DNA of 64,000 bases from Crocodylus rhombifer (Eukaryota; Chordata; Crocodylia; Crocodylidae). The position numbers were made by a program, and so were the translations under genes. Shown here one piece after another: positions 37,584 through 50,608 of the stretch (positions within the stretch are counted from its first letter, which is position 1; the number at the start of each line of letters is the position of its first letter). The DNA is taken from positions 114,331-178,330 of the forward strand of contig JAVSML010020391.1 in assembly GCA_038503035.1 (NCBI GenBank). Direction: 5' to 3'. The notes under the pieces were generated by a model. It did not search any database, was not told where the DNA came from, and saw nothing but the letters and a program-made list of their open reading frames with translations.

Positions 37584-38820
37584 TATCATTCAGTTCAAAT
37601 CTATCCCAAGACTGGTAAGACTTTGTAAGTCAGTTCATTCTAACCTCCTTTTGATAGAGGGCATGAAGTCAGGTAGTGGTCCCAGTCCAGTTCTTAATGA
37701 CAGCTGTCCTCATCACCAAAAAAAAAACAACGCCACCACAATTGACACTGTTAAACAACTAATCCCTTGAGTGGTATCAAGTCCAAACATTTTAAAAGTT
37801 AACATGTTATGCCTTGGCAGCATAAAGGACAGGAGGCTGCAAGGCTCTACAGATAAACTAGTCACTCTAAAAACTATGATCTGGAAGTCCTAATTAAATT
37901 TAAAATGAAATTAGGCATAATAAGGAAAATCAAAAGTGAGAATAGGTGTCAAAACTCTCACAGAGAACTGCTTCCAGGCACTGAGCGTGATCATGCTGTG
38001 CAAAAACAACTGTTATGATTCTCCTTAAAAGAATAACATCTGACCCGGCTTTTGATTCCGCTATGGGACATTTCCTCCTTGACGTTGCACTATGGATCTC
38101 TGAGCTTGTTTTTCCTGTCCAGTTCTGTTTCCATGCTGTAAGCCAGTGTGTCATTACAGCCAAAGTAAACAAAATGTTTTTGAATGCTTCTGGCTTTCAA
38201 CCCTGGCCCTTCCAGGGCCCTACATTCAATTTGCAGGCAGGCAAAGTGGCTAGGCTAGAGAGGCTGCTGAATGAAGATCTTATCTCGGTGGGGATTTAGC
38301 ACATCACTTTAAAATGGATTCTAAATACACATGAGCAAGAGAAAGACTCTTAGTAATGTGGAGAGCAACTCCTGACCACTCCAGTGTCATCAAGTAAATC
38401 CACGGCACCAAAAACGACTATACTCACAGCATGACACCAATGCTCAGATGGTTTGCCATATCTTATCTGACCAACAAGAGCAAGGAAAACTGAAAGAAAA
38501 TCTCAACATTGCACTACCAGCAGGTATTACAGACTGACATTCAGGCTCAACTACAGCCGGGGAAACATGTAATTGTGAAATAGGGTTTTAGGGTATAAGG
38601 AAAGGAGGAAATGGATACATATAAAATTGTGGTAGTTTGTACTTTTAAGATCAAATTTTCCAACCTAAGCACAGCTATCTCAGGTGCACAAAATTCAAAT
38701 CAGACATGAAAGGTGATGGAACCAGAAGTAAGGGCACAGGGGACCTGCAACTAAAGTAGGGGAGATCCCAACAGGAAAGCATAAAGTTGGAAGGGTCCTG
38801 TCCCCTCTGTGTCCTTCAGT
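37584..38820. other. Intergenic sequence, nothing recognised
   Basis: No gene, RNA or repeat recognised. Confidence 0.45.
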
Positions 38821-38984
38821 GAGGGCATCTACAGGCATGTAAAAACACATACATCGCTCTGGCACAGTCAAAAGTCACCATGCTCATGAATCAGGTCACT
38901 GCACAAGCCAGCAGCTCCAGCTGGCTGGCACACACAAGGAGATTTGCATGCCCGTTGCATGGAGGGTGCTTTTGTAGATGCTCT
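38821..38984. mobile_element. Short inverted-repeat element, ~164 bp
   Basis: Left end GAGGGCATCTACAGGCATG; the right end, read on the other strand, gives AGAGCATCTACAAAAGCAC. The GCATCTACA ends resemble the elements in STC2 intron 3. No clear target duplication. Confidence 0.5.
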
Positions 38985-39543
38985 GTGCAGGTCAAAACCA
39001 TCCATGTGATAAATCAATTGACTGAAGTGAAGTTACTGTAGCCAGATTGGAAAACTACACACAGATTGAGACAGCCAGCCGGGCCCTTATATCATTTTTG
39101 TTTATTTATAACAGCACTTCAGTTCACCTTCAGGGGACAGAATTTCACCTCTAACTCTCCATGGCCAAAGACAAATTCTGGTATCAGTTCCACAAAGTCA
39201 GTGGCATAGCATGGCTCTAATTAATCACAGAAGTGTGTTAGTTTTGTTTGACTGCATTTGGACTATTTCAGGCTCTTTTCTGATTTAATTTCCCATGTTG
39301 TGGTGGAACGAGCTGTGCTCCTAAGGAAACACTGAGTCTTAGGTGACAGTGAAGTGCTTTTATTTAACATTTTTTTAACTTTAAGGATTAAACTGAATTC
39401 AATATTTTATACAGAAAACCTCTAAACTTTCTTTCCATTTTTCTCTCTAACCTCCATCCCAAAAACCCTAAGTGCCCACAAGAGGGCACTATGCCACAAA
39501 GTGAATGACAAAAGATGAGGAAAAACAATGGAAATTTCGGCAG

Positions 39544-39606
39544 AAACACAATGTATTAGTAAGAAAACACAATGTATTAGTAAGAAAACACAATGTATTA
39601 GTAAGA
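39544..39606 (+). repeat. Minisatellite, period 21, three copies
   Basis: Three near-perfect copies of AATGTATTAGTAAGAAAACAC (21 bases split as AATGTATTAG plus TAAGAAAACAC), starting at 39550, 39571 and 39592. Confidence 0.95.
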
Positions 39607-40981
39607 TCACCCCACACATTCTAAAGTAAGAGCTTCTTTTAATTTTTTATACCTGTGTCAAATGTTAACTGTTTGCATTGATTTGTAATCTGACAGATCT
39701 CTATTTCAGGTTAAATATTTTGGACTATTTCATAAAAATGATTTGGTCTTTCCTAAGGCCCAGGCTGAAAAAAACGACACATTGTTTTGCCCTTGTTAAA
39801 ATGTCTTGATGTCATTTCCTTTAACCAGTTTAGCATCCCCATACTTTAAAAGACAGGGCTTTAAATTTGGCAGGTGAGTAGCCTGTGTGTCAAGGACATG
39901 GATTTTGTTATAAACCCATGAAACTCTTCCCAAATGTGTCCAAGTTATAAACAGCTCACACATTTGCTAGATATTTGGTAACCTTAAGCAGCTAGAAACT
40001 CTGAAGCTTTCATCCTGACTGAGTATGCCCAAGCTTCTCACAGCTCCAAGAGCCAGCCAGACTAGGTGCCATCAACAGAGGATGACTCAACATGATTCAT
40101 CCTTTGGCCACAGTGGGATTTCAGCCAGCTGGATCATATTCCCTTGCCCTAGTGACTCTCAGTCCATGCTTCCTCCTGATCCCAATCTCTTTGCCCAGTC
40201 AGTCCCAGTTTCTTCTCTCTTTAGCTTCAATCTCACCAGACTCATTGTCTCAATACCCCTGTTCCCCAGCCTAGTATTTGTCCTGTCTGTATCTCAATCA
40301 GCAAATGTCCTTCTTTTTGCTGCTTGACTGTCAGAAGAAGACTTGAGAGTACAAGAGACAGCAGTTCCCTGCCCTCTGTTGTAATGCCCAGGTTTACCAT
40401 GGCATAAAAAGCTGGAATCAGTTATTGCCGTGGACTTTATGGAGAAAAGAGGAATTGGCTTAGCAAGGTGACAAGGACTTAGTCTGAAGAGGGAAGGGGT
40501 GGGGAGTCTGGGGTTGAGACGTTGACAGCAAATCTGGAGGAAGAGACAAGAATGTCTAGGCAAAGAGTCTGGGGCAGAAATGACAAAGCACAGGGCTGAG
40601 GCCTGGACATGTGGAAAGAGATGGTGCAGAATTTTGGACAGAACAAAGAGTTTGTGCCTACTTAAGAACATCTCCCTCCAGAATACAGAATGAAACCCCA
40701 AATCCCTGAGCCTCACCATTCCTTTGCAGTCTGCAAATATTTGTAAATCCCCTGACAAATGTATGTCATCCTCCTCTAGTGGTGATCCACAATAAAGGAT
40801 GACAACCTTATACTTTGTCCAATTATTCTCTTGCACAGAGGTCTGTGCAATGAGTCTAGCAGCCTCAAACCAGCTAATGTCTCAGGCAGGTGTCAATATG
40901 ATGCCTGGGAGATTACAATAGCCACACAGAAAGAGTAGAATTGAATAGAATCAATTAGAACAGACTTACCCCTGTTATTAT
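39607..40981. other. Intergenic sequence, nothing recognised
   Basis: No gene or repeat recognised. A 180-codon minus-strand frame at 40294-40836 has no family features. Confidence 0.45.
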
Positions 40982-41921
40982 GGCTCCAGACAGACATTCA
41001 AAAAGCCTGAGCTTGAATTGATTCAATCTTTGCAGGTTAGTCTAACCTGGCTAGGCTGAACTGGTTTGTAACTGCACAGACATCCCCTCTGGATTGAAAA
41101 AAATGCAGGCACATGCCTGCAGTGGCTCAGGCTAGAAACCAGGGGGTGCTACAGCAGCCCTCCCTTCCCTTTTAGAGCTGAGCTGAGGGGGACAGGGTAT
41201 ATGGCCAGGCCTGGGCAGGACACTGTGATGTTCCCCCCCTCTTCCTGAGCAGCCCAACAGGGAATGTTTATTACCCCTAACTCAGTGTTTATCAACCCAT
41301 TAAGAAAACAAGGCCTCTCTCCATTAGTTCAAGCTCTTCTTAAGCAGCTTTTTGAAGGAAGCACATTACCAGCTACCTGCTGATTAGCTCCAAAAGGCCT
41401 GTCTGCCTTTGTCATCTCCCACAGCACAGACTGTAGCTACCATGCAGTCTGCTAGCTAATGCTGAGAGGTGTAAAGCAAGGGGTGGGGGAATATTTGCTG
41501 CTTAGCAGGGAGAAGCCAGGCAGATGCCTGAAGTCTCTGCCAGAGCTCCAGGGAGGGAGCAAGGGGGGTGGGGGGGAAATTCCTGCTTAGCAGAGACTGG
41601 GCAGGGGGTAGACGGGGGAGAGCAGCCTGCAGTCTCTGCTGAACGTCAGCCAGGGAGCAGAGAATAGGGGAGGGGCCAGCCCAGCTGAGCAGCAGAGAGC
41701 CCCGCCCAGCACAGAGAGCATGCCAGGATGCTGAGGGAGTCTGATTTAATTTAAACCAGCAAGGGGTCTGGGACAGACACTGCATAAACCGGTTTGAGCC
41801 AAATCATTCAATCTGGTTTACTGCAAACCAGTTTCAGTCATTCTCAAACTGGTTTATATGCACTGAACACCTGTTCTGTTACAGGTTTAAACCAGTTTAT
41901 GTGTAATGCCTGTCCCTAGCC
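40982..41921 (-). mobile_element. DNA-transposon-like element, copy B (reverse of copy A)
   Basis: Ends: GGCTCCAGACAGACATTC at the left, and CTGTCCCTAGCC at 41910-41921, i.e. GGCTAGGGACAG on the minus strand. Near the right end AAACCAGTTT and AACTGGTTTATATG words repeat. Its whole length aligns with parts of 22890-25124 in opposite orientation. The flanks are A/T-rich but give no unambiguous duplication. Non-autonomous, about 940 bp. Confidence 0.7.
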
Positions 41922-42589
41922 TATATGTTCTTGTACCATGCTCTTCACCCAAGGATCTAAGGGCTTTCCACCACTGCATTAAGCAGCATGACTGAGCTCT
42001 AGTACCTGGTCTTTGTTCCCTCTTCCTTTCCTGGGATATGGGGGCAGGGGCCAGTGTGTATAACTGGACACCTGGTTGGTGCTTTTTAACATACAGGTTA
42101 TTATTCATTTGTATTAGAGAAGGCAGGATCAAAGTGATGCACCTTGTCCTTGGAGCTGAAATGGGTGAGATCTGTGGCTGCCCTTTGCTTCTGGGAGAGC
42201 TCATTCCACATTCTCAAACTGGCTCCTGAGAAAGTTCAGATGTGCTTGATTTGATTGTTGAGATCCATAGTGCCAGAGGAGTAAAGTTATTGGCCATGGT
42301 CTTTATCCCAGTGCTTAGGACAGGCATTCAAAGATTAGGAAATGCCACAATGAAAGTTGCTTCTGTAACCTTAATGTGCCTGCTTTGTGCATACACATTT
42401 ACTACAGTAACACAATTGCGTATAATTTTTTTCTAGAAAACTCCTGCCTCCTTCAGGCACAGGATGTACCTATCCTGGGAATGAATCAAGGTTCTGAAGG
42501 AGTCAGTTGTCTGATGGAAACCTGCTTCATTTGTTGCAAAAGCTGGAAATTAAACGAGGCAGGAGAAGAGGAAATAAAAGAGGGTCTCC

Positions 42590-43030
42590 TAGTAAAGGCA
42601 GCGGATTGTTGCCCTGGAGATTTGGATTCTATCCTTCTCTTGACTGTGGAACTGCTCGTGATGACAGGCAGGTCACTTAACCCAGAGTTGTCACAAGTGG
42701 TCGCTACATGCTTGCCATTTTCTGGGTGCCCAACACAACACTCTGATTTGCAGGGGCCCAATCTGCGAAAGCACAAAGCATTCTCAGCAGCAACCTAAGT
42801 CAATCAGTGCCATGGTTTCGACATATAAAATGCCACATAATGCTAAGTGATTTGAAAAATCAGATCCTTGTCCTCTCAAGTTGGGCACCCAAAGCTAATG
42901 GATGCCTTTGATCAAAATCACTGTGCTGGAACTTCCCCTGTGTTAAATGGTCAAAATATTACCCTCTATCCTGAGGGAATTATGAAGATAAATTAATGAA
43001 TGTTTCTGTAGTACTTACATACCATCAACA
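42590..43030 (+). repeat. Long ancient SINE/LINE-tail repeat
   Basis: Ordered blocks GGCAGGTCACTTAACCC, CCATTTTCTGGGTGCCCAAC, CAGCAGCAACCTAAGTCAAT, ATGCCACATAATGCTAAGTG, AAGTTGGGCACCCAAAG and GAAGATAAATTAATGAATGT form a nearly complete old element. It overlaps an incidental 140-codon frame. Confidence 0.55.
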
Positions 43031-45842
43031 GGCCCAGGAGGAAATTAATGATTCTGTCTTCAGACTAGGGCTTGAATAGTGTGAAGTAAATAAGGCATGG
43101 ATGGGACCACACATAGAACAACTGAGCTAGAACAAAATATTGAATAACTGCTTATTAAGTAGCCCCATCTGTCCTGTTCAATGAATTTGGCAAGGGTCTG
43201 TGGGAAAATACCATGTATGATCTGAAATTAAAGACTGAAAATAAAGATATTAAATACATGCATAATGCATGTATGTAAATGGGTCACTTCATATTTTCTA
43301 AGTGGTTGACTTTGCCACCTTAATAATAGTATTTCAGCAGTGTCTGTGCAGGCACACGTGCGCTTGTGCATACATGTCTAAATTGATTCAGATTGGTTCC
43401 AACAACTAGTCGTGTAAAAGGCCTATTTAAAAAATGCATATTTGCTCCAGAGCTGCTGGGACTTATCAGAAAAATGTACACAGAGATGACATCAGTAGCT
43501 CAAGTCAGAGTGAAGGACATAGATCTGCGTTTCAGAACATTTTAACCCACTAAAGTTTTAATCCAACAAATGCTAACAAATGCTTGAGAATAACTTCAGT
43601 AGGAATGAGAACGAGAGAAAGATTTCTAGTTCTAAGGAAATGGCTGAAAGATCCTCCTGTTAGATCCCTAGTGACAGCTGTACCAACACTTGCCAATACT
43701 GTATATTGCCTCTGCAAAGAGACCCTTGGAATATCAAGACTGATTCAGCTGAGAGAGATCTAGCCGAGATTTTACAACCAGGCCAGTCTGAATTTAGTAT
43801 GAAAAATATGTCATATAGCCACACATCCTCACCCAATACTACTTGTTCAGGCAAAATTTACATCAGATTTAGTGGGAAGTTTTGGCTGAGTAAGGATTGC
43901 AAGGTAAGATCCATTTTTGTAAATGTTATTGCTATTTAACAGATCTGTGTGCTGAGCTTTGCTAACAGTAAAAGGAAAGAGAAGTTAAAATGCAACCCAT
44001 TGGCTTCTAGAATGGCTGTTATTTATCCATTAAAAAGAGGAAAGAAAGCAAGAAAGAAAGAGGATAGTTTAGAAATGTGGTTAAGCACATTTCTTTCTCT
44101 AGAAGCACTTAGGTTTTTGCCATTTGCTTTGTTTATTCCTTTAGGGGACTAAGTAAAATCACATTTTCAAACATAGGATTTCCCTCCTCTTCCTTTGCAA
44201 ATATTGAAAATTCTGAGATAGGCTGATAGACACATCTCTGGCTGCATTGATAATGGCTTGAGCTGCAGGGATCTTTTAGGGGACAAAAAGCACTTCTTTC
44301 CTTCTGGCATAAATTACTTATATTTCTAAAAACAGTTTCATCCATCTTTGCTTTCCAAGAAAAACAAAGTTTGCTTTCCACCTTCTTAAAAATTCACAAG
44401 GTAAATCACAAGGTAAATTGAGATCATGTAGCAGTTTCTGACTCTAGTTTAGTAAAATATTTTAATATATGTCTAAATTTCAGAATATGAGTAAGTACAT
44501 GTGATGCATGTAATTAATATTGGACCCATACTTTACTATGTTGCTAGATCAGAGCTAATCCCCTCCTGTATGTTCCTGTTTCTTGTTGGGTTTTTTTTAT
44601 TTTGAATTAAGGAGACCAATATTTTAAATTAGAATATAAACCTAAATTACAAGCACAGTTTTACAAAGACTCCTTCAATTTGGTTAGTATGCACACTTAA
44701 GTAGTGTTCAGCATAGAAATGCCAAAATCAGGCCTGTACTAATAAGAGATATAATTCCCATCTCTCATGTACACTAATCCAATAAAAGCCTTAAAGCCTA
44801 GCAGTTAATTTTTAAATATATAATTTTCCACTCATTACTGCTCATATCAACTGAGCACAGTGAAGGAAACAAATAAAAGAACACAGAAAAGGCCAAGGAG
44901 AGTGGATGGGATACATGCATTTCTCCTTGGATTGTATTGGAGCAAATTACATTGGCTGTGACTAAAACTTATTCCTATATAACAGCTGTTTGGGCTTCTA
45001 GGAAAAAAGGATTTGGTCATCTCAGTCTATTCTTCAGTAGGCTTCATAAAAGCCACTGGCACATCTGGGATTAATGAATCTCATCCCTGCAGTCTTAGAG
45101 GTTGTATCTACACAGACTTTCTGTGGAAGTCTCAAACCCCTGCTAACAACTCCAACCATTTCAGCAACAAAAGAAGCACCTATGTGAACACTTTCCCATG
45201 TTTTAACACAGTGTAATCTAACCCAGGTCTGGATAGGTCTAAGTAATATATTGTTAAAAATGTCAACCAGCAGCGAGCACCCATCTTACTTAGGACTCCC
45301 AACATTAAAGATAGCACCAGTGGAAAAAATGTAGAACATTTCTCCGATGTAGGCAGGGCCATTGAGAGTATCAATGATGCTCAAGCAAGAAACCAAACTC
45401 TCCCTAGCGATTTCTTAAGAATGACTAGGGTGGAGGAGACACTGACCAAAAGGATGGGGGTGGTCCTTTGTGAGGGAGCGGTTCAGTGCATGACAGCTGA
45501 TGATCCGTCCAGATGTTTTCATCATTACAGAAAAAATTCTGCTGGTGCCTCTTTGCCCAGAGAAGTATTGGAGGAGGAAATATCCTCTTCAGTTCTAATT
45601 AGGGCTGGACATTAAAACCACAATGGGTCCTGAAGAAAAAACAACAAACATCACAGAGAGAGAGGCTCAGATCCTCTTCAGAATAACTCTTTGCAACTCC
45701 CACAGTATCAGTAATCTCAGAGATGCCTAAAGGTTGCCTGTGACTCCAGAGGCAGTTACTGCACTGGTCCTAGATGCCTGTGGGGATTTTTGCTCCTCAG
45801 CTTGAGAGCCTCTCTGCAAAAAATATGCAGAACGTTTTGCAG
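43031..45842. other. Intergenic, AT-rich, possibly conserved non-coding
   Basis: No gene. The block 43860-44640 is free of recognisable repeats and rich in homeodomain-like TAAT/ATTA words. A conserved element is possible but not shown by the sequence alone. Confidence 0.35.
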
Positions 45843-45905
45843 AGGTGAGCTCTTTTATTTGACCAACTAATGGTTGCAAAAAAATATTTTTATTTGCAGG
45901 CTAAA
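45843..45905 (+). repeat. Fragment of the 'CTTTTATTTGACCAACT' repeat
   Basis: GAGGTGAGCTCTTTTATTTG then ACCAACTAATGGTTGC; related to 19560-19680. Confidence 0.5.
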
Positions 45906-46639
45906 GAATAGATTGGCTGATCTAGGAAGTAGGACAGTGCATCTATCCAAAAAAAAAGGCACAACAAAGCCGATGGCCAAATAAGTCTCTGCAAAGGCTC
46001 CTATTCCCTCCCCCGCCTCCCAAGCCCCACCATGGGAGGCTCAGAAAAGCCTGGGCGGAGGAGGGTTGTTACTGCTTAAGACTTGACAAAGCCAAACCCA
46101 GGAGAGGACACCCAGTGCTGAGCTAACAGCTGGTTTCCGCTGAGCCCAAAGTCACCCAGCAGGGACAAGGAGTTAAACAGGCTGCCCCAGCGGGGAGGCG
46201 CAGTTCACTCCCCTCCTATGGCTGTCAGAGGAGGCCTGAGGTTTCTGCTTGCCTTTAGGGCAGGGTGATCTGACACAGATGGGGGGGGGGGATCTACTGA
46301 GCCCTTGGAGTGTTTCCAGGGTGCATGGCTTTTTCAAGACCAAAAGGAGAATTACTTCTGAGGCACCCTGAGGAAGACAGAATGGACAGTGCTCAGACTT
46401 GGGGTACTGAGGCCTGGGGAACTGGAGTAACTCTGCCAGGGTGCACAGAGCCTCCCCGCTCCCCCCTGCCCCAGCAGCCTGTCTGGTTCCCTGGGTCTTG
46501 GGATTGAGGGCCTCTGTGGGCTTCCCTCCTGGGGAGTCCCTGAAACAGGTGCCCAGGGCAAGGGCCTGCCAGCATTTCTGAGGAGGCCTGAATGACCCAA
46601 AGGCCACGGCCTCCATCTGCTCCCAAGTGAAGTTTGGTT

Positions 46640-46740
46640 TGGTTTGGGAAGGGATGACCCTGCCTCAGGCAGGGGGGTTGGACTACATACCTCTGGAGCT
46701 CTCTTCCAGCCCCACTTCTCCATGAGTCTATGAAGTCATT
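46640..46740 (+). mobile_element. CR1 LINE 3'-end fragment
   Basis: GGGGTTGGACTACATACCTC, GGAGCTCTCTTCCAGCCCCA and the terminal GAGTCTATGAAG follow the conserved 3' end of sauropsid CR1 elements (GGTTGGACTAGATGACCTC ... TTCTATGATTCTATGA type). About 100 bp, heavily 5'-truncated. Confidence 0.7.
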
Positions 46741-47936
46741 GGAAATGGGGGTGTCTGCAAGTTGGGTTAATCCCTGAGAGACCCAGGAGAGATTTGCTGA
46801 GGGGAGCGGCACCTTCAGGAGAATCACAGGATGCAAGTGCGCAGCCGCAATGCAGCAGGGGCCTTTGGCAGGACGGTGACTTAAGAGCCCGATGGAGGCA
46901 GAGGTCTGCTAGAAAGGATAAAAGGAACCCATCAGCTCCGCAATAAGGGACTAAGACCCCCCTGGCCCTGGGAAGGGTCTCTGCCCCACGTCCATCACAT
47001 TGCTGATGCCCCCCAGAGGTACAGGGGGCTGCTCCCCCGCACTTCCCTGAAGAAACCTCCAGCTGGGACCTTAAAGCCTGTGCCCCAGGAGCCATGTCAG
47101 GGGCACAGCTGCTTGGCCAGGCCCCCTTCTCGCCCATCCACCACCAGGCTGGGGGCAGGTGGGTGGCTACAAACAAGCAATCAGCGCCCGGGGCTCCCTC
47201 GAGAAGCCAGAAAACACGATCCCTCCCGACCCGCCGGCGCCGGGTCCACCCGGGCAGCGCCTCCCTGCCCAGCGCCACCCTGATCGCCGCGGGCTCCGCG
47301 CCCCGGCGCTGTCCCGCGGGTCCGGGGCGCGCAGGGACCCGGAGACATGGCACTGCCCCCGGCCCAGCGCTGCAGCACTGCGGGGTGAGGCAGGAGGGAG
47401 ACCCCCGGCCCGCTCCCGGGACGGGGAAGAAAGTAGAGTGATCACGGCGATGGAGATCGTTGTCTGTGGTGCCGTTCTTGGGAGGAGCGGCGCCATTCCT
47501 GTTATCCCGACTATTAGGGCAGCGCAGCTAATAAAAACAAGCGCAGTAACAACAACAGCGATAAGAACCGTTATAATAACACCAGCCGCAGCCGCAGCCG
47601 CAGGAACGGGAGCGGTGACCGCCACGGGAACGGGACGAGGGAGCGGCGGGACGCCAGCGGCACGACCCGCAGCCGTGGTGAGGAGGGCAGAGACCGGGGA
47701 AGCCGGCGGAAGGGCGCTCTGGACGGGAGGATACCGAGGCCACCCCGGCCCGGCCCCGGGTCAAACGAGCAGTCGTAGCGGGAGCCGCGCCGCCACCAGC
47801 GGGGACACGATAAAGCTGGGGGGTTGTTCAGGTTTTCGTTTCTTTTTCTCTCCCTGCCCCTTTTTCCCCAGACAAGCCGGGGGCCGCGGCTCGAGCCGCG
47901 CCGCTCTCGTTCCGCCCGGGGCGCGGGGGTGCAGGC

Positions 47937-48336
47937 NNNNNNNNNNNNNNNNNNNNNNNNNNNNNNNNNNNNNNNNNNNNNNNNNNNNNNNNNNNNNNNN
48001 NNNNNNNNNNNNNNNNNNNNNNNNNNNNNNNNNNNNNNNNNNNNNNNNNNNNNNNNNNNNNNNNNNNNNNNNNNNNNNNNNNNNNNNNNNNNNNNNNNNN
48101 NNNNNNNNNNNNNNNNNNNNNNNNNNNNNNNNNNNNNNNNNNNNNNNNNNNNNNNNNNNNNNNNNNNNNNNNNNNNNNNNNNNNNNNNNNNNNNNNNNNN
48201 NNNNNNNNNNNNNNNNNNNNNNNNNNNNNNNNNNNNNNNNNNNNNNNNNNNNNNNNNNNNNNNNNNNNNNNNNNNNNNNNNNNNNNNNNNNNNNNNNNNN
48301 NNNNNNNNNNNNNNNNNNNNNNNNNNNNNNNNNNNN
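47937..48336. other. Assembly gap, 400 N
   Basis: A run of exactly 400 N, flanked by extremely GC-rich sequence. The missing bases are probably GC-rich or repetitive and the gap size may be an estimate. Confidence 0.99.
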
Positions 48337-50590
48337 CGGGGCGGGGCGCGCGGGGCGGGCAGCGGGGGCCCGGCCTCGCGGGCGAACGGACGGCGCCGGG
48401 GGCAGCGAGGCGGCGGCGCCTCCGCTGTGCTTTAGTTTTCCTGGAGACTGGGACCCCGCCGCCGTCGCAGCCCGGGCCGGGCGGGTCGGGTGCGAGCGGG
48501 CGGCTGCGGCCCGCTCCTTCCAGCCGCACAAAACCCCGCGCTGCGGGAAGCGGCCCCTCGGAGCGGCGCGGGGCGCTCCCCGCCGGGCGCTGAGCCCGAG
48601 CCCGGGGACCGGCAGAGCCGGGGCCGACTCGGGGGGCAGCTAGCTCTGGACGGGGCTCCCCCCGGCTGCGCGGCTCCGTGGGGCCCGAGCCGCGGGCGGA
48701 AGGGAGCGGGAAGCCCGCGGCGCGTCCCGGCCCCTGGGGGCCCCAGCTCCACAAGCCGGGCGCGCGCAGCCGATCGGACCCGCTGCCGCAGCCTCGCGGT
48801 GTGTGCCCGGCGGGAGCCGGCCGAGACCCGTGCGCTGCCCCCGGCCCATCCAGCCGCTTGCGAAAGGCGCCGCTGCGGGGGCTCGGGTCCGGGTCAGGGC
48901 AGCGGCTCCGGCTCACCCGGCCCCGGTGTCCGGCGCGGCGGCCTCGCCACACGGATCGGATTCGCAGGCCCGGGACGTCTCCCCGGGGCAGACAGCCCTT
49001 ATCTCCCGGGGAGGCTGCGCGCCGCCAGACGAGCTGCAAACACCGCGCCCCGCAGCTCCGGCCTCGCCGCCGGGCGCCCGCGCCGTCCCGTCCCGCTCCC
49101 CACCGCAGCCGCAGCCGCAGCCGCTTTCCGGGGGGAGCGGAGTTAGACCGGGGGCGGGGAAGCGGGGAAGCTTTGCGAAGCTCCTCGTCACCTTGCAGCC
49201 TTCTGCGCAACAAGCCCCTTCCCTCCCTCCGGCGCCTTTCGATGGCTCGGCCTCTCCCGAGGCAGGTGTCTGCTGCACAGCGGAGGGCTGCAGCCCGTCC
49301 CACGTCAGGGGGGCGCTGGGGAAGTCCGGCCATGGCTTGATGGCCATGACACGCGGGTCTCCCTGCGTGCTCCCCTCGCGGCCTGCTCGTTTGCCCTAAA
49401 CCGCCGCCGGGGAAGCGCGGCAGGGGCTGTCCGGGCGGCCACAGCGGGTATCCCGCACTACCTGTGACGGGCTCCTTCGTGGGGGACAAACGGCAACCCC
49501 CTCCCCCGCCATCCTCGCCGCCGCAGGCCCCGGGGGGCCAGCTCCAGTCCGGAGAGGCGCTGAGAAGCCGCAGGAGGAGCCCGGCCCCGCTCCCGCGGGC
49601 GGCAAAACACGCGGTGCTGCGGCTTTCTCCACAGGGCGGGAGCCGCTGGGCTGCAGCCGGGCCGAGGCCCTCAGCCCCCGTGAGACCCGCAACCAGCCGG
49701 GCTGATGAAGCCTCCGAGAGGGCTCTGCGGAGGGCCCGCCGCGGCGCTGCGCTGCGCCTTGCGCCCTGCGCCCGCGGGACGGAGCGGGTGGCCGGAGGGA
49801 CCCGGGGCCGCCCGGAGCGAGCAGCCGCTCCCAGCGCGGCCCAGGCCGCTGCCAAGGAAGGCGGAGGCCCAGCTCCCATATGCGGGCTCAGACGGGGACG
49901 CCCGGTACGGGGACCGTGAATTCACAACGTGGCGCCAGGGGCTGCCCCGGCAGAGACCAGCCGCAGACAGGCCTAGAGCCAAGCGGAGACGGAGCGAGCT
50001 CCCGGGATCCCCCGGCCGGACAGCTGCGCAGCCGCGGGGAAGGGGAGCCGGGGGCAGCCCGCCAGCCGCCTCCAGCACCCGGGTCGGGAAAGGAAGGACT
50101 TGCCGAGCCCAGGCTCGTCCGAGCACGCCGGCCAGCGCTGGAGTGAGAAGCGGGGGCCTCCGGTCCCGAGGGGACGAGCAGCCCCTGCCCGGTGCTGCCC
50201 TGCCCGCACACCAGGCCGCTGCCCCCGGCGGCGACCCGCGAGCCCCAGGGGCAGAAAAGGGGCAAGTGACTCCCGCGGGCCAGGCGCTCAGACACAAGCG
50301 CCCGGCCCCGCTTAAATGAGCAGTCCTGGAAGGCGAGCACATAGCATCGATTGTCGAGCAAGTTAAGATCAGTCAACAGCGGCCAAGAGCTTCCTAATAC
50401 TGGAAACAATTGTAAGTTGGGGGCCAAACTGCCACCGGCAAAGACAGAAGGGAAACGAGGAGTGACCTCCGAGGACCCTGGGCCACCTCCAGTAGCTCCG
50501 GTAGCCGGCAGGTGGGACGAGGAGTGGTTTACTCTAGCGAACCTAATCGCTTGTTTCTGGAACAGTAGCTCTTAATAAATCTACCGCACC

Positions 50591-50608
50591 TTAAGTGTTA
50601 CCACTCAA
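50591..50608. promoter_or_regulatory. Inverted pair of NK2-type homeodomain sites
   Basis: TTAAGTG (50591-50597) and CACTCAA (50602-50608, TTGAGTG on the other strand) both fit the NK-2 class consensus TYAAGTG and face each other across 4 bp. They lie in a small AT-richer patch 3.9 kb upstream of the NKX2-5 start. Autoregulation is inference. Confidence 0.4.

Noticed and set aside
39544..39606. CRISPR array
   Set aside because: Tandem units without spacers in a vertebrate genome; a minisatellite.
40294..40836. 180-codon minus-strand frame
   Set aside because: No domain, no conserved motif and ordinary intergenic composition.
42376..42798. 140-codon frame
   Set aside because: It lies within an ancient interspersed repeat (42590-43030) and lacks protein features.
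47159..49879. Long open frames on both strands (494 and 683 codons) across the gap
   Set aside because: They run through 400 N read as X, lie in GC-rich DNA where stops are rare, overlap on both strands and have arginine/proline/glycine-rich composition without any family motif.
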